From positions 26,274 through 90,273 of the forward strand of contig JAKAWG010000012.1 in the NCBI GenBank assembly GCA_021817045.1: a stretch of DNA of 64,000 nt. The letters are read 5' to 3'. This document shows positions 1 to 9,064 of this stretch, piece after piece. The notes under the pieces are model-generated. The model was not told the origin of the DNA, made no database searches, and saw only the letters and a program-made list of their open reading frames with translations. The stretch comes from Acidobacteriota bacterium. Its GTDB lineage: Bacteria > Acidobacteriota > Terriglobia > UBA7540. Position numbers and translations under genes: made by a program. Numbering within the stretch: position 1 is the stretch's first letter; each line of letters opens with the position of its first letter.

Positions 1-736
1 CGGCGATGCGATCCGCGCCGACGATGACCGCCTGCAGACGCCTCTCTTTCATAAAGTAGCCAGCCATGCTGTCGGTGATGAGGGTGACCGGAATGCCGTC
101 TTGGGCCAGTTCCCAGGCGGTCAGACGCGCTCCTTGCAAGAACGGGCGCGTTTCGTCCGCGAAGACGCGGATAGCTTTGCCCTGCTCCGCCGCCGAGCGA
201 ATGACGCCCAGCGCCGTGCCATAGCCGCCAGTCGCCAGCGCACCGGCGTTGCAATGTGTAAGGACCGTCGAGCCGTCTGGCAAGAGCGCCGCGCCGCGCC
301 GCCCGATCTCCCGATTGATGGCCACGTCTTCCGCGAGAATGCTTTGCGCTTCCTCCACAAGTCTTTCGCGCGCGCGTCGCAGCTTTTTATCTCCGCCGCA
401 CTTTTCTGCCAGAACTTCTTCCAAAACACCCTTCATGCGCTTGACTGCCCAGAAAAGGTTGACAGCGGTGGGCCGAGTGGCGGAAATAACGGAGGCGATA
501 CGGTCGAAATCCTCACGTAACGCGGGTTCGCTGCGCGCGGCCGAGTGTTGAATGCCAAGCGCGATGCCCATGGCCGCTGCCACGCCGATAGCCGGCGCGC
601 CGCGGATGACCATGCTGCGAATGGCCTCCGCCACCTCGGAGTACGTGCGGCAGGTGACGTAGACTTCCTCCAAAGGTAGCCGGGTTTGGTCAATCATGCG
701 GACACCTTCAGGCGTCCATTCGATGGTTTTGAACAT
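1..736 (-). CDS. mtnA: S-methyl-5-thioribose-1-phosphate isomerase, partial (C-terminus outside window)
   Basis: The minus frame from the ATG at 736 stays open to the window edge (245 codons). It begins [21 protein letters not shown], the usual MtnA opening. Further on are [15 protein letters not shown], the conserved [14 protein letters not shown] stretch holding the family's catalytic Cys, and GADRIA at the edge, which carries the conserved catalytic Asp. MtnA converts methylthioribose-1-phosphate to methylthioribulose-1-phosphate in the cytoplasmic methionine salvage pathway. The related eIF2B-like ribose-1,5-bisphosphate isomerases are the main alternative, but the Cys motif favours MtnA. 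It is divergent from pta, with about 195 bp between the two starts. No other salvage gene is visible. Confidence 0.9.
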   Translation of the reverse strand, partial: MFKTIEWTPEGVRMIDQTRLPLEEVYVTCRTYSEVAEAIRSMVIRGAPAIGVAAAMGIALGIQHSAARSEPALREDFDRIASVISATRPTAVNLFWAVKRMKGVLEEVLAEKCGGDKKLRRARERLVEEAQSILAEDVAINREIGRRGAALLPDGSTVLTHCNAGALATGGYGTALGVIRSAAEQGKAIRVFADETRPFLQGARLTAWELAQDGIPVTLITDSMAGYFMKERRLQAVIVGADRIA

Positions 737-931
737 AGGCGAGAAGCACCATTCAGAATTTGTGAAAGGGCATTATAGCAGCACGCTCCCGGCTTCACGC
801 CCACGTATGCTGCTGCGCCGTGGCAGGCAGAGCCATTCCCGGCACGCATAAGCCTGCTCCAACCCGGAGCGCTCTGACCGCATCCACTTATGGAGGCCAC
901 CCGGCGGGAGTTAGGGTAGGTCGCTGACTTT

Positions 932-1951
932 ATGAAACTTCTCGGAGAGCTGAAGCACTGGGCGCAGTCGAGCCGGCAACATCTGGCTCTTTTTGAAGGC
1001 GAAGAGGACCGCGTGCTGAAGGCGGCGGAAACGATCTGCCGCGAACGGCTTGCCGAAATCACCCTCCTCGGCTGCCCCGAGCGCATTCACGCTCGCGCGG
1101 CAGTGCTGGGCGTGAATCTTACCGGGATCGAGTGCCTAGACCCGGCGCATTCGCCCCACCTTGGGACGTACGCCGACCGCCTTCATCGCAGGCGGCACAT
1201 TCGCGGCATGACCCATGCCGAGGCGCTGGAGACTGCGGCGAAGCCTGCCTGCTTCGCCGGGCTTATGGTGGCGGAAGGCGACGCCGACGCCTGCCTGGGA
1301 GGAACCGTAACGACAACCGCGGCCACGACCCGGGCCATGCTCTGGACCATCGGCAGGGATACTGAGGCCAGTGTCGTCTCGAGCTTCCATCTGATGATCT
1401 CGCCTGACGAAGAGTTCGGTGCAAATGGCGCGATGCTGTTCGCGGACTGCGCCGTCGTCCCTGAACCTTCACCCGGCCAACTGGCTGAAATCGCGCTGAC
1501 CACGGCAGAAAACGCGCGGACGATTCTTGGCGTCGAACCGCGCGTCGCCATGCTTTCGTTCTCCACCTGCGGCAGCGCCGTGCATCGGTTGGCAGAAGTG
1601 GTTGTGAAAGCGACCCGGACCGTGAAGTCACGTGCGCCCGGATTGCTGGTGGAGGGGGAGGTGCAGCTCGACGCCGCGCTCGTACCCGAAGTGGCATGGC
1701 GCAAATCGCCCGGTTCGGAGCTTCAGGGCAGAGCAAACGTGTTGATCTTTCCAACGCTCGACGCGGGAAACATCGGGTACAAAATAGCCGAGCGATTAGG
1801 CCGCTGCACAGCCATCGGCCCGGTTTACCAGGGTCTGGCGCGGGTGGCGTGTGACCTGTCGCGCGGGTGTGACGCTTCAGACGTCGTGAACGCGGCGGTC
1901 CTCACCTGTTTCCAGGCAAGCCGGCTGAAGGCACAAGCAATCGTGGTATAA
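932..1951 (+). CDS. pta: Phosphate acetyltransferase (PTA/PTB family)
   Basis: This 339-residue protein matches the short, single-domain phosphotransacetylases of the EutD/Pta type. Recognisable family stretches include FEGEEDRVLKAAETI near the N-terminus, AGLMVAEGDADACLGG in the middle, and LSFSTCGSA, EGEVQLDAALVPEVA and NVLIFPTLDAGNIGYK in the C-terminal half. The enzyme interconverts acetyl-CoA plus phosphate with acetyl phosphate plus CoA in the cytoplasm, usually coupled to acetate kinase. No ackA is next to it here. Phosphate butyryltransferase is the closest alternative, but length and motifs fit Pta better. The ATG at 932 follows a weak purine-rich stretch. The TPR gene downstream is about 220 bp away and probably separate. 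Confidence 0.85.
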   Translation: MKLLGELKHWAQSSRQHLALFEGEEDRVLKAAETICRERLAEITLLGCPERIHARAAVLGVNLTGIECLDPAHSPHLGTYADRLHRRRHIRGMTHAEALETAAKPACFAGLMVAEGDADACLGGTVTTTAATTRAMLWTIGRDTEASVVSSFHLMISPDEEFGANGAMLFADCAVVPEPSPGQLAEIALTTAENARTILGVEPRVAMLSFSTCGSAVHRLAEVVVKATRTVKSRAPGLLVEGEVQLDAALVPEVAWRKSPGSELQGRANVLIFPTLDAGNIGYKIAERLGRCTAIGPVYQGLARVACDLSRGCDASDVVNAAVLTCFQASRLKAQAIVV

Positions 1952-2174
1952 TGAACTTCCAAAACAGTTTGCCGAAGTATTCTTTGGAAGGTTTCCGCTT
2001 TAGTCCCGTCCTTCCGGCCCCACGCGCAATCGATCTTCTGCAACTTGCGACGCGGTGCAACATCCAATGATTTACGGCTGTGCGAGGCCGAGAAGAATTG
2101 TGGAGGGTAAATTGATCCTAGGTGTTCGTGCCGGCGCGACGCGGGCAGTCACTCGCGGCCGCCCAGGCAAACAG

Positions 2175-3176
2175 ATGAAATCAAAGAAGAACCCTTTTCG
2201 GGGGCTGTGGCTGGCCCTCGTACTGCTGGCCCCTCTCGTTCGCGCGACGGCTGCGCCGCCAGCGCCGACGGCCGACTACGAATTCGCCTTGATCGAATTT
2301 CGAGCCGGAGCTTTTGAGCAAGCGCGCGCAACGCTCGAAGAGGCTTTACGCATCTCTCCGAGAAACGCGGCGGCCCAGATGCTGCTTGCGCGCTGTTATT
2401 ACGAGCTTCGAGACTACAAAGCAGCGGTCGCCCACGCCCAAGCCGCAGTGAAGGCCGAACCCGACAACGCGCAAGACCACTTGTGGTTGGGGCGCATGCT
2501 GGGCCGTGAGGCAGATCAAGAACACAGCGCGACGCTCGCCCTGAAAACACGGAAAGAATTCAAGAAGGCGGTCAGCCTGGATCCTCGAAACGTTGAGGCT
2601 CGTCGCGCTCTGATGGAATACGATCTCCAAGCCCCGTGGATTCTCGGCGGCAGCAAAGCGAAGGCGCGCGAGCAGGCGGAAAGCATCAGCCGACTAAATC
2701 GCGTGGAAGGATTGCTCGCGCAAGCGCGCTTGGCGGAAGCCGATGAGAACACGCGGCAGGCCGACTCGGATTATCAGGCCGTGATGCAGGCCAAGCCACG
2801 ACGCGTGGGGCCATATTTCGAGGCAGCGGAATTTTACGTTGCGCAGCAAAATAAAGCCGGCCTTGAACAAGCCATCGACGGAGCGACCAGCGTCGCCGGC
2901 AACGATCCGCGGCTCAATTTTTATCGCGGCGTGGAAGAAGTGCTCGCGGGCAGGCTACCTGCGACAGCCGAGCGAAACCTCGAAAATTATCTCGCTCAAC
3001 GCAGTTTTCCCAACAGTTTTCCCTCGCGAGCAGAAGCGATGAGCTGGCTCGGACGGCTCTACGAGCGTACGGGCAAGACCCAGTTGGCCATCCGGCAATA
3101 CTTGGCAGCCTTGCAGCTTGATCCCGATTGTAGCCTAGCTCAGGAAGCCTTGCAAAGACTCGGCATAAATCCTTAA
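2175..3176 (+). CDS. Exported TPR-repeat protein
   Basis: The frame is open from 2055, but the ATG at 2175 is preferred because it gives a classical signal peptide: a KSKK basic end, a hydrophobic core LWLALVLLAPLV and an Ala-rich cleavage region near residue 25. The mature protein (about 310 residues) is a chain of tetratricopeptide units, for example around FEQARATLEEALRISPRNAA, AVAHAQAAVKAEPDNA and a last unit near TQLAIRQYLAALQLDPDC. TPR arrays bind proteins, so a scaffold role in the periplasm or outer envelope is the reasonable inference. No catalytic domain is visible and the partner is unknown. It converges with the minus-strand glycine-zipper gene, leaving only about 17 bp between them. 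Confidence 0.75.
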   Translation: MKSKKNPFRGLWLALVLLAPLVRATAAPPAPTADYEFALIEFRAGAFEQARATLEEALRISPRNAAAQMLLARCYYELRDYKAAVAHAQAAVKAEPDNAQDHLWLGRMLGREADQEHSATLALKTRKEFKKAVSLDPRNVEARRALMEYDLQAPWILGGSKAKAREQAESISRLNRVEGLLAQARLAEADENTRQADSDYQAVMQAKPRRVGPYFEAAEFYVAQQNKAGLEQAIDGATSVAGNDPRLNFYRGVEEVLAGRLPATAERNLENYLAQRSFPNSFPSRAEAMSWLGRLYERTGKTQLAIRQYLAALQLDPDCSLAQEALQRLGINP

Positions 3177-3193
3177 CGCAGCATCCTGGTCCT

Positions 3194-3958
3194 TTACAGG
3201 CCCGGACCCGGGAGAGGTTTTTTGAAGGCCGGACCGGACGGTTCGCTCGTTGGAGGAGGATCAATCTGGTAGCGGTAGAAAGTTAGCGGCCGGCTAAGCT
3301 GAAGCTGAACGTCTGTTCCCCGCGGCAGAACGATTTCCTTGCCGCGCGTGGCCAGCACCCAAATCAGCCCACCCAGCGCGCCGCCTGCTCCGCCCGCGGC
3401 CGCACCCACCCCTGTATGGCCGCTGCCGATTCCGGCAATCGAGCCAATCCCCGCGCCTTCAGCGCCAGAGATCAAAACCGTTTCAGCGTCTTTGCCCTTC
3501 GTGCCCTCCCCGATAATCTTACCTTCTTGGCGCTTGAATCCTTCTTTCCCGTTTCCGGCAAAGCCAGCGAGAACGCCGCTGAAAGGCTTCGTCACGCCGG
3601 AGGGGAGGGTTATCGAATTGAAGCGCAAACCCAGCTTAGCCTTGCCACGGATACGGCCGGGCCGAACCACCTGCGTGATGGTGCCTTCCACGTAAGTCCC
3701 TACGGGAATCACGATCCGGTTGTTCACCACGATAGGGTAAGTGCTGCGCGTAAAAACAGGCTCGCCAACATAGGCCGTCTTTGAGCTGATGCTGCTCGTC
3801 AGTACGACCGGGATCACGGTACTGGCGGCGACGGTGAATGGGTCTCCGGGCCGAGGCGCACGGCGCGGACCGTTTGCCACCGCGTTGGATTGAGCCTGGA
3901 CGTGAGCCGGCGAGAAGCATACCGCGGCGATAAAGACAACAACTCCGGCGCGCCTCAT
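3194..3958 (-). CDS. Exported protein with glycine-zipper segment, function unknown
   Basis: The reading frame runs upstream to 4321, but that part overlaps glmM and is an artefact. The ATG at 3958 starts a signal peptide (RRAGVVVFIAAVCF, cleavage near AQA). The 254-residue product has a beta-rich central part that includes VPVVLTSSISSKTAYVGEPV and IVIPVGTYVEGTITQV. It reads like the TrbI/VirB10-like or outer-membrane anchoring proteins often left unnamed in acidobacteria. After it comes a Gly/Ala-rich stretch (AGIGSIAGIGSGHTGVGAAA) resembling a glycine zipper, which often inserts into membranes. The end is Pro-rich. It lies 109 bp downstream of glmM on the same strand. No specific function can be assigned. 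Confidence 0.65.
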   Translation of the reverse strand: MRRAGVVVFIAAVCFSPAHVQAQSNAVANGPRRAPRPGDPFTVAASTVIPVVLTSSISSKTAYVGEPVFTRSTYPIVVNNRIVIPVGTYVEGTITQVVRPGRIRGKAKLGLRFNSITLPSGVTKPFSGVLAGFAGNGKEGFKRQEGKIIGEGTKGKDAETVLISGAEGAGIGSIAGIGSGHTGVGAAAGGAGGALGGLIWVLATRGKEIVLPRGTDVQLQLSRPLTFYRYQIDPPPTSEPSGPAFKKPLPGPGL

Positions 3959-4067
3959 ACAATGCCTCCGGAAACAACCATCCGAATTCTCACGCATGGG
4001 ATGGCACGCCTCGCAGCCGAGTTGCCTGCGCGTTTCGTCCTTGCGATGCGGCGTCCGGCGGATTTGT

Positions 4068-5426
4068 TCATTCGGCATGATCCACGGCGGCGGCAATGGC
4101 GCCTGCGATGCAGTTCGCGTGATGGTGAACGCGCGCGGCGTCTTCTCCTTCCACCATGACGCGAGCCAGCGGTTCCGTGCCGGAATAGCGCACGATGATC
4201 CGTCCGCGTTCACCGAGTTCGCCTTGGCAGCGGTCCACAGCCTCCGCAACTTCGGGAATCGAATCGAGGTTCTTCTTTTGGTGAACGCGAACGTTGCGGA
4301 TGATTTGCGGGAAGGGCGCATAATCCCGCATGATCTCGTCGAGCGTTTTGCCCGTCTCAGCGAGCAGGCGGAGCATCTGAAGCAGCGTCACCAACCCGTC
4401 GCCGGCAAGCGAAAGGTCAGAGAAGATCAGGTGGCCCGAAGGCTCGCCGCCCAGGTTAATTCCCGAGCGTAGCATCTCCTCGAGCACAAACCTGTCGCCC
4501 ACCGGCGTCCGTTTCAACTGGATGCCTTGCGACTTCAACGCAATTTCCAAGCCCAGGTTGGTCATCTGCGTGCCGACCACGGCTCCGCCCTTGAGCAGGC
4601 CGCGCGCCTTCCAAAACGGCGCGGTGGCAAAGAGCACGTAGTCGCCGTCGAAGACGCGCCCGCTCGAAGAGGCGAAGATGGCTCGGTCGGCATCGCCGTC
4701 AAAGGCCACGGCGAGGTCAGCGCCGCAGCGCTTGGCGGCCTCTGCGACCGACTGGGGATAGAGCGAGCCGCAACCCGAATTGATGTTGCGGCCGTTCGGC
4801 TCGGCATGGATGAAGAATGCCTCAAGACCGAGTCTCTGAAACAGAAGTGGAGCGACGATGGCAGCCGAGCCGTTGGCGCAGTCCGCCACAATTCTGAAAC
4901 GCGCCAACCCGTCCTCGGGAGCCGCTAAAGAAGCGAGAAACCCGACGTAGTCTTCAATCAAGCCGGGCGAGACTTCCAATCCGATCTGTGAAGCGCCCGA
5001 CCTTGCCGCTCTTCGTTTCTCAAGCTCGCGCTCAATTTCGAGCTCGAGCGATTCCGGGAGTTTCATCCCGTTGCCGGAGAGCACCTTGATACCGTTATCT
5101 TCGAACGGATTGTGCGAGGCGGAAATCATGACTCCGGCTGTAAAGGCGTGCGTGCGCGTGAGGAAGGCGACGCCGGGCGTCGTGATGATGCCGGCAAAGG
5201 CAACGGAGACGCCGCTGGCCTGCAAACCCGCAGCCAGCGTGCTCGCAATCCAAGGGCTCGATTCGCGCGTGTCGCGGCCCATCAGGATTTTCGGTCTCCC
5301 GGAGCGGCTGGAGAACACGCTGCCCAGAGCGCGCCCTAGTTGCCACACCGTCTCACGGTCCAGTGGATAGCGCCCCGCTACGCCACGAACACCATCGGTG
5401 CCGAAAAGCCTCGGAGTTCCACGCAT
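4068..5426 (-). CDS. glmM: Phosphoglucosamine mutase
   Basis: The protein (452 residues) starts MRGTPRLFGTDGVRGVAG, the canonical GlmM opening. It carries the phosphoserine loop ISASHNPFEDNGIK, with the catalytic Ser at about residue 94. It also has the metal-binding loop FDGDADRAIF, the substrate loop GGEPSGHLIF and the phosphate-binding end RIIVRYSGTEPLARVMVEG. GlmM turns glucosamine-6-phosphate into glucosamine-1-phosphate for peptidoglycan and LPS precursors. The start at 5426 is chosen over 5450 by homology to family N-termini. folP ends 95 bp upstream on the same strand; folP-glmM adjacency is a classical bacterial arrangement. The 95 bp between the two stops are filled by palindromic repeat DNA. 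Confidence 0.95.
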   Translation of the reverse strand: MRGTPRLFGTDGVRGVAGRYPLDRETVWQLGRALGSVFSSRSGRPKILMGRDTRESSPWIASTLAAGLQASGVSVAFAGIITTPGVAFLTRTHAFTAGVMISASHNPFEDNGIKVLSGNGMKLPESLELEIERELEKRRAARSGASQIGLEVSPGLIEDYVGFLASLAAPEDGLARFRIVADCANGSAAIVAPLLFQRLGLEAFFIHAEPNGRNINSGCGSLYPQSVAEAAKRCGADLAVAFDGDADRAIFASSSGRVFDGDYVLFATAPFWKARGLLKGGAVVGTQMTNLGLEIALKSQGIQLKRTPVGDRFVLEEMLRSGINLGGEPSGHLIFSDLSLAGDGLVTLLQMLRLLAETGKTLDEIMRDYAPFPQIIRNVRVHQKKNLDSIPEVAEAVDRCQGELGERGRIIVRYSGTEPLARVMVEGEDAARVHHHANCIAGAIAAAVDHAE

Positions 5427-5471
5427 AAGTTCTATTCTAGCGCCGATCATTCATGAAGTAATCGGCGTGCC

Positions 5472-5590
5472 TGGCGGGCGGAGTTTCAACTCCGCCGAAA
5501 ATGCTCCCTCCCGAGCGGCCCTCACCCACCTCGACTCATCGGGGTCCCCCCTCTCCCACCGGGTGAGGGGATGGGGGTGAGGGATGCGAG
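5472..5590. repeat. Palindromic REP-like elements between folP and glmM
   Basis: Near 5475-5494 a 20-base palindrome reads GGCGGAGTTTCAACTCCGCC. From about 5545 to 5583 lies a C-rich then G-rich unit ending ATGGGGGTGAGG. A related G-rich tail (ACGGGGGTGAGG) occurs in the element inside asmA at about 35540. The second unit overlaps the 3' end of folP and encodes its last residues. Confidence 0.6.
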
Positions 5591-6502
5591 CGTAGCGTCA
5601 GCCACGCGCAGCGCGGGCACGATTGCGGCCACATGGTGAACGCGTACGATGTGGACCCCGGCCAGGGCCGCAGCCGCGGCCACGGCCGCGTCACCGCAAT
5701 CGAGGGCATCGAATCCGTTCTCATCGCTGCGCTTCCTTCCATTTTTCCAATTCCTGCGACGCCGGTCAGGGGCCGCCTCCAAGCCTTCACCCGCCACCAC
5801 CGCCTGAACGAATGATTTCCGGGACGCACCGGCAAGAATCGGCAGGCGAAAGCGCCGCAACCTGTCAAGGCCAGCCAGAATTTCGTAATTCTGCCGCCGC
5901 GTTTTTCCGAATCCCAATCCCGGGTCGATGATAAGTTGCGAGCGCGGCACGCCAAGCGCTACGGCGCGACGAATGGACCAGCCGAGCCCGCGGCTAAGCG
6001 ATCGCCAGATGGAGGAAGCGAAAGGCCCTTGCTGCATGGTAGCCGGACGGCCGCGAAGGTGCATCAAGATCAAGGGGGCGCGGTGCCGGCGGGCAACCTC
6101 GGCCAGCCCTTCGTCAAAGCGAAGGCCGCTCACATCGTTCAAGATGCTTGCGCCCGCGCGGACGGCTGCTTCGGCAACCACGGCCTTGGTGGTGTCAATG
6201 GAGATCGGCGTTCCTGGCAAGCGCCGCCTGATGCCTTGAATGACTTGCAATACGCGCCGCAGTTCTTCTTCGGCACTCACGGCCCGGGCTCCAGGACGGG
6301 TGGATTCGCCCCCCACGTCGATCCAGTCTGCGCCCTGGCGCACCATCTCCGACGCGTGGCGAATGGCACGGCGCGTATCCAGGAACCGGCCGCCATCCGA
6401 AAACGAATCTGGAGTGACGTTCAAGACTCCCATGACAAGGGTTCGGGGCCCGAGCCGCACGGGGCGACCCGCCACAATCAGAGTATGAGTTTTCCGCAGC
6501 AT
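5522..6502 (-). CDS. folP: Dihydropteroate synthase
   Basis: From the ATG at 6502 the 326-residue product carries the pterin-binding signature VMGVLNVTPDSFSDGG (about residues 23-38). It also has the GADWIDVGGESTRPGA motif, SIDTTKAVVAEAA, ILNDVSGL, LILMHLRG with the PATMQ stretch, DPGLGFGKT and ILAGASRKSF. DHPS condenses 6-hydroxymethyl-dihydropterin pyrophosphate with para-aminobenzoate in folate synthesis. The frame is open far upstream, antisense to the 6653 gene, so the start rests on motif position; a slightly earlier start is possible. The C-terminus is odd: after the normal VHIVRVHHVAA end it runs into LTPIPSPGGRGG, which is translated palindromic repeat DNA. A run of charged residues (DRRRRNWKNGRKRSDENG) before the last helix is also atypical. 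Confidence 0.92.
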   Translation of the reverse strand: MLRKTHTLIVAGRPVRLGPRTLVMGVLNVTPDSFSDGGRFLDTRRAIRHASEMVRQGADWIDVGGESTRPGARAVSAEEELRRVLQVIQGIRRRLPGTPISIDTTKAVVAEAAVRAGASILNDVSGLRFDEGLAEVARRHRAPLILMHLRGRPATMQQGPFASSIWRSLSRGLGWSIRRAVALGVPRSQLIIDPGLGFGKTRRQNYEILAGLDRLRRFRLPILAGASRKSFVQAVVAGEGLEAAPDRRRRNWKNGRKRSDENGFDALDCGDAAVAAAAALAGVHIVRVHHVAAIVPALRVADATLASLTPIPSPGGRGGTPMSRGG

Positions 6503-6652
6503 ACAAAGGGCTTCGTGCCATCGAACGTTTTCAGGCAAACGAGCATCTATGCCATTATACTTAAGATGGTAAAAGGGGCCGGCCGGCGGAAATAGGCAGC
6601 ACGCGCCGGGATGACACGAGAAAGCCCGGATTCCCCGAGGAGCAACAGTGCT

Positions 6653-7795
6653 ATGAGCGACCAAAAGAAACCCAGTAATCCCGCGAGGAGGATGTTCGGC
6701 TTCGATGAGCTGGTACACAACAGCCCACCGCGAGGCGGAGCCAACGAGCCGCCGCAGAGCGGCGGTGCAAGCGTCCCCGGCCAGCCGCCCGGAGTGAGTT
6801 TCGGTACCCGCCAGCCTTCGCCGACCGCCCCGGAAGCGTTCACTCCCGATCAGGGGACTGGACATGCGGCGCCCGGGTATACTCCCCAGCCGGGTGGCGA
6901 AGCGTACCGGCCAACCGGCGCTTCGCCCCAGTACGTTTACGTTCAGGCGCCGCCTCCTGGCGTCGCCGCACCCCCTGCCACGAGCAAGTCGACGCGCAAC
7001 GCGCTCATCGCGCTCTTCGTGCTTGCTGCGGCCGGCCTGGCTTTCGCAATTTATTCGCACGGTCAGTCGACCAAGGAGTTTGCCCGTCAAGCCGACCAGC
7101 TCAACCTGCTGACGCGCCGGGCGGATTCTTCCGACGTGCATATCGCGCAATTGACGGCCAAATTTGACGTCACGGCGCAACGCCTCGGGCTGACCCAGGC
7201 GGAGTTGGCGCGCGCCCGGCAACTTGCGGTCAATATCGAAAAGGCGCAGCGACAGTCCGTGAAACAATTGAACGCGGCCATCTCGCAAAAGGCCAGCTCG
7301 CAACAAGTGAATCAATTGCAAGCGCAGGCCAACTCCCGCTTCGGCACCCTCTCGGGAAGCATCGCAGGAACGCAGAAAGACCTTGCGGCGACCCAGGAAG
7401 CTTTGACGGGGGCTAAAAGCGAGTTTTCCGGCGCGATCGCTCACACGCACGCGGAACTGGTCGCCCTCGCGCACCGCACGGATCGGGACTACTTTGAGTT
7501 CACCATCCCCCGCAAGAAATTGCGCAAAAAAATCGGCCCGCTTCAGATCGAGCTGTTGAAAACCGATACCAAGCACAACCTGTTCACCGCCAATCTCTAC
7601 TTTGACGACAAAGTTACCCAGCGCCGCAACGAGGCGCTTGACGAGCCCGTCTTTTTCTACATGCAAGGGGCTTCGAGCGCGCTGGAGTTGGTGGTTAACA
7701 AGCTTGGGAGGAACGCGATTGCAGGTTATGTCAGCGCCCCGAAGGGATTCATCACAAACGCCCCGAACGTGCTTAGTGCGCGCCCGAGCACATAG
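6653..7795 (+). CDS. Membrane-anchored coiled-coil protein, function unknown
   Basis: The ATG at 6653 has a GAGGAG ribosome site about 10 bases upstream; an earlier ATG at 6611 in the same frame is less likely. The 380-residue product has a Pro/Gly/Gln-rich disordered N-terminus of about 110 residues. One transmembrane helix follows (ALIALFVLAAAGLAFAIYSH), then a long coiled coil of about 130 residues rich in Gln, Ala and Lys (for example QLTAKFDVTAQRLGLTQAEL). It ends in a compact beta-rich C-terminal domain starting near DYFEFTIPRKKLRKKIGPL. The layout suggests an envelope-spanning or periplasmic structural protein. No family function is recognised. It is divergent from folP. Confidence 0.7.
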   Translation: MSDQKKPSNPARRMFGFDELVHNSPPRGGANEPPQSGGASVPGQPPGVSFGTRQPSPTAPEAFTPDQGTGHAAPGYTPQPGGEAYRPTGASPQYVYVQAPPPGVAAPPATSKSTRNALIALFVLAAAGLAFAIYSHGQSTKEFARQADQLNLLTRRADSSDVHIAQLTAKFDVTAQRLGLTQAELARARQLAVNIEKAQRQSVKQLNAAISQKASSQQVNQLQAQANSRFGTLSGSIAGTQKDLAATQEALTGAKSEFSGAIAHTHAELVALAHRTDRDYFEFTIPRKKLRKKIGPLQIELLKTDTKHNLFTANLYFDDKVTQRRNEALDEPVFFYMQGASSALELVVNKLGRNAIAGYVSAPKGFITNAPNVLSARPST

Positions 7796-7854
7796 CCGAC
7801 CAACGAACCAACAAGAGCGTGGGCTGAGTTTTCTCACAGCTTCATGCGTCCGGC

Positions 7855-7944
7855 AGTGTCTCGGTTTGATTTTGTAGCGGCCAGTTTACCTCGCCAATAA
7901 AACTATGGCGGCGTAAAGCCGCCTCTACATCAAACCGCGACACT
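7855..7944. repeat. MITE-like element with ~20-bp inverted ends
   Basis: The left end AGTGTCTCGGTTTGAT followed by TTTGTAG is nearly the reverse complement of the right end CTACATCAAACCGCGACACT, about 90 bp overall. Inside, 7905-7928 forms a hairpin (GGCGGCGTAAAGCCGCC). A 24-base copy differing at one position lies in opposite orientation at 48605-48628. No reading frame is present, so this looks like a non-autonomous dispersed element. Confidence 0.6.
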
Positions 7945-8667
7945 ACCTGGCGATCATTCCAGTTGTGCTTTGCTTTTAGCATCGTCTCGGTAGCTTCTCG
8001 AGCTCAAGAGCTTCCCATATACTCGGTATCCGGACCCAGAGTCCCTGGACGTGCCAACCGTCTTCCAGAGCCCGGCCGCGAGGAGGTTCGATGGGCCCGT
8101 CCCTCAGCACCATCCGCAGCATTAGTTTTACCGTCCAGCACCTCCTGCGTGCCGGCAGAGCACCAGCCGGATTGGCCGCAAACGTTCCAAATCCTGAATT
8201 GGTAGACCCTCCCGCCCAAACAGATTGATAACACAAGAGATTCCGGCTTCGGGCGCAGCCTAGCCAATTTCCAGGCTCTGCGCCCCGCCGCCACGGCGAG
8301 CCCCTGCACCTCAGACGGCTGAAGCACACAGGAGCCTGAAGAAAGGCAGAATGCTTGGGCAATTTTCCAGCGAAACCAGGGGTCATCGGGGTCTGCCTCC
8401 ACGATCCGCTTTTTCCTCAACGTGACGGCGCGGGAGCCATGCCTAAAACCGGAGAAGGCGCACCCAGATTTGCGTTGCGGCGCACGTGGGCAGGTGGAGC
8501 TGCGGGCTTTGGCAATGTTCGCGGAAAGCAGGGCCGGAGGGTGCGTCGGCGATTTGCGAAGGGACATTGGGAAAAGGTCGGACCGGCGAGGAAGAATGGC
8601 CTTTACCTCATATAAGGTAGACAACGCGGTCTTGTCAAGGAAGCATGCACAAATCCGGAAAATTGTC
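7945..8667. other. Long intergenic stretch without a recognisable gene
   Basis: Several overlapping open frames exist here (for example minus 8004-8624 and plus 8422-8682). None shows a known domain, a good ribosome site or a convincing amino-acid pattern, and they overlap one another. I treat the stretch as non-coding or as decayed coding DNA between the MITE-like element and the 100-bp repeat. Confidence 0.45.
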
Positions 8668-8767
8668 TGTAAGTCTCTTTAATTCTGGAGCCCGTGCCGG
8701 CGCACTTCTGCCAGGTTTCTGGTTCACGTAACCAGCCCGGTAGGCTGGTCGGCTACTTTGTGCAGGT
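8668..8767. repeat. ~100-bp dispersed repeat, copy 1, with conserved hairpins
   Basis: This segment aligns without gaps to 15298-15397. I count about 17 differences in 100 positions and a perfect core of about 34 bases (8698-8731). It holds a hairpin GGTTCACGTAACC and a second stem AGCC...GGCT. Outer arms GCAC...GTGC could close the whole unit. It sits about 300 bp upstream of the PEP-CTERM relic. It could be a structured RNA leader or a mobile repeat; the sequence does not decide. Confidence 0.6.
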
Positions 8768-9064
8768 TTAACCGAAATGGTTGGCGCGTTGCGTTGGGAA
8801 TTGGCTGGATGTCGCCCGGTGGCACGCACGGGGCGTGCTCAGAACGGTGACACCATCGGGCGAAGCCTGTAGGTTTGCCGTGGAGAGCATCAGGAAAGAA
8901 AGTGGACGGAGGCCGGGGTAACGCCTGATTGGATTCTGTAGGTGGGCCTGGCAGAATTGTCGCGGGGATAAGAGCAGGCGGGCAGGAGACGAAAAACCTG
9001 GCGGCTTGCTCGCGTATGTACCTGTCAGAGTGAGTGGCGCACCTTCAAATCCAAGGAGCGAAAT

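Noticed and set aside
6503..7837. Upstream extension of the folP frame (about 445 codons)
   Set aside because: It runs antisense through the coiled-coil protein gene at 6653-7795, which has its own ribosome site and membrane helix. DHPS starts near 6502.
8004..8624. 206-codon minus frame in the intergenic region
   Set aside because: No recognisable domain, signal or ribosome site; overlapping alternatives are equally good. Left as unannotated DNA.
8690..8767. Known riboswitch classes (c-di-GMP GEMM, cobalamin, SAM, glycine)
   Set aside because: I could not match the conserved loops of any of these classes to the repeat on either strand, so it is reported only as a structured repeat.
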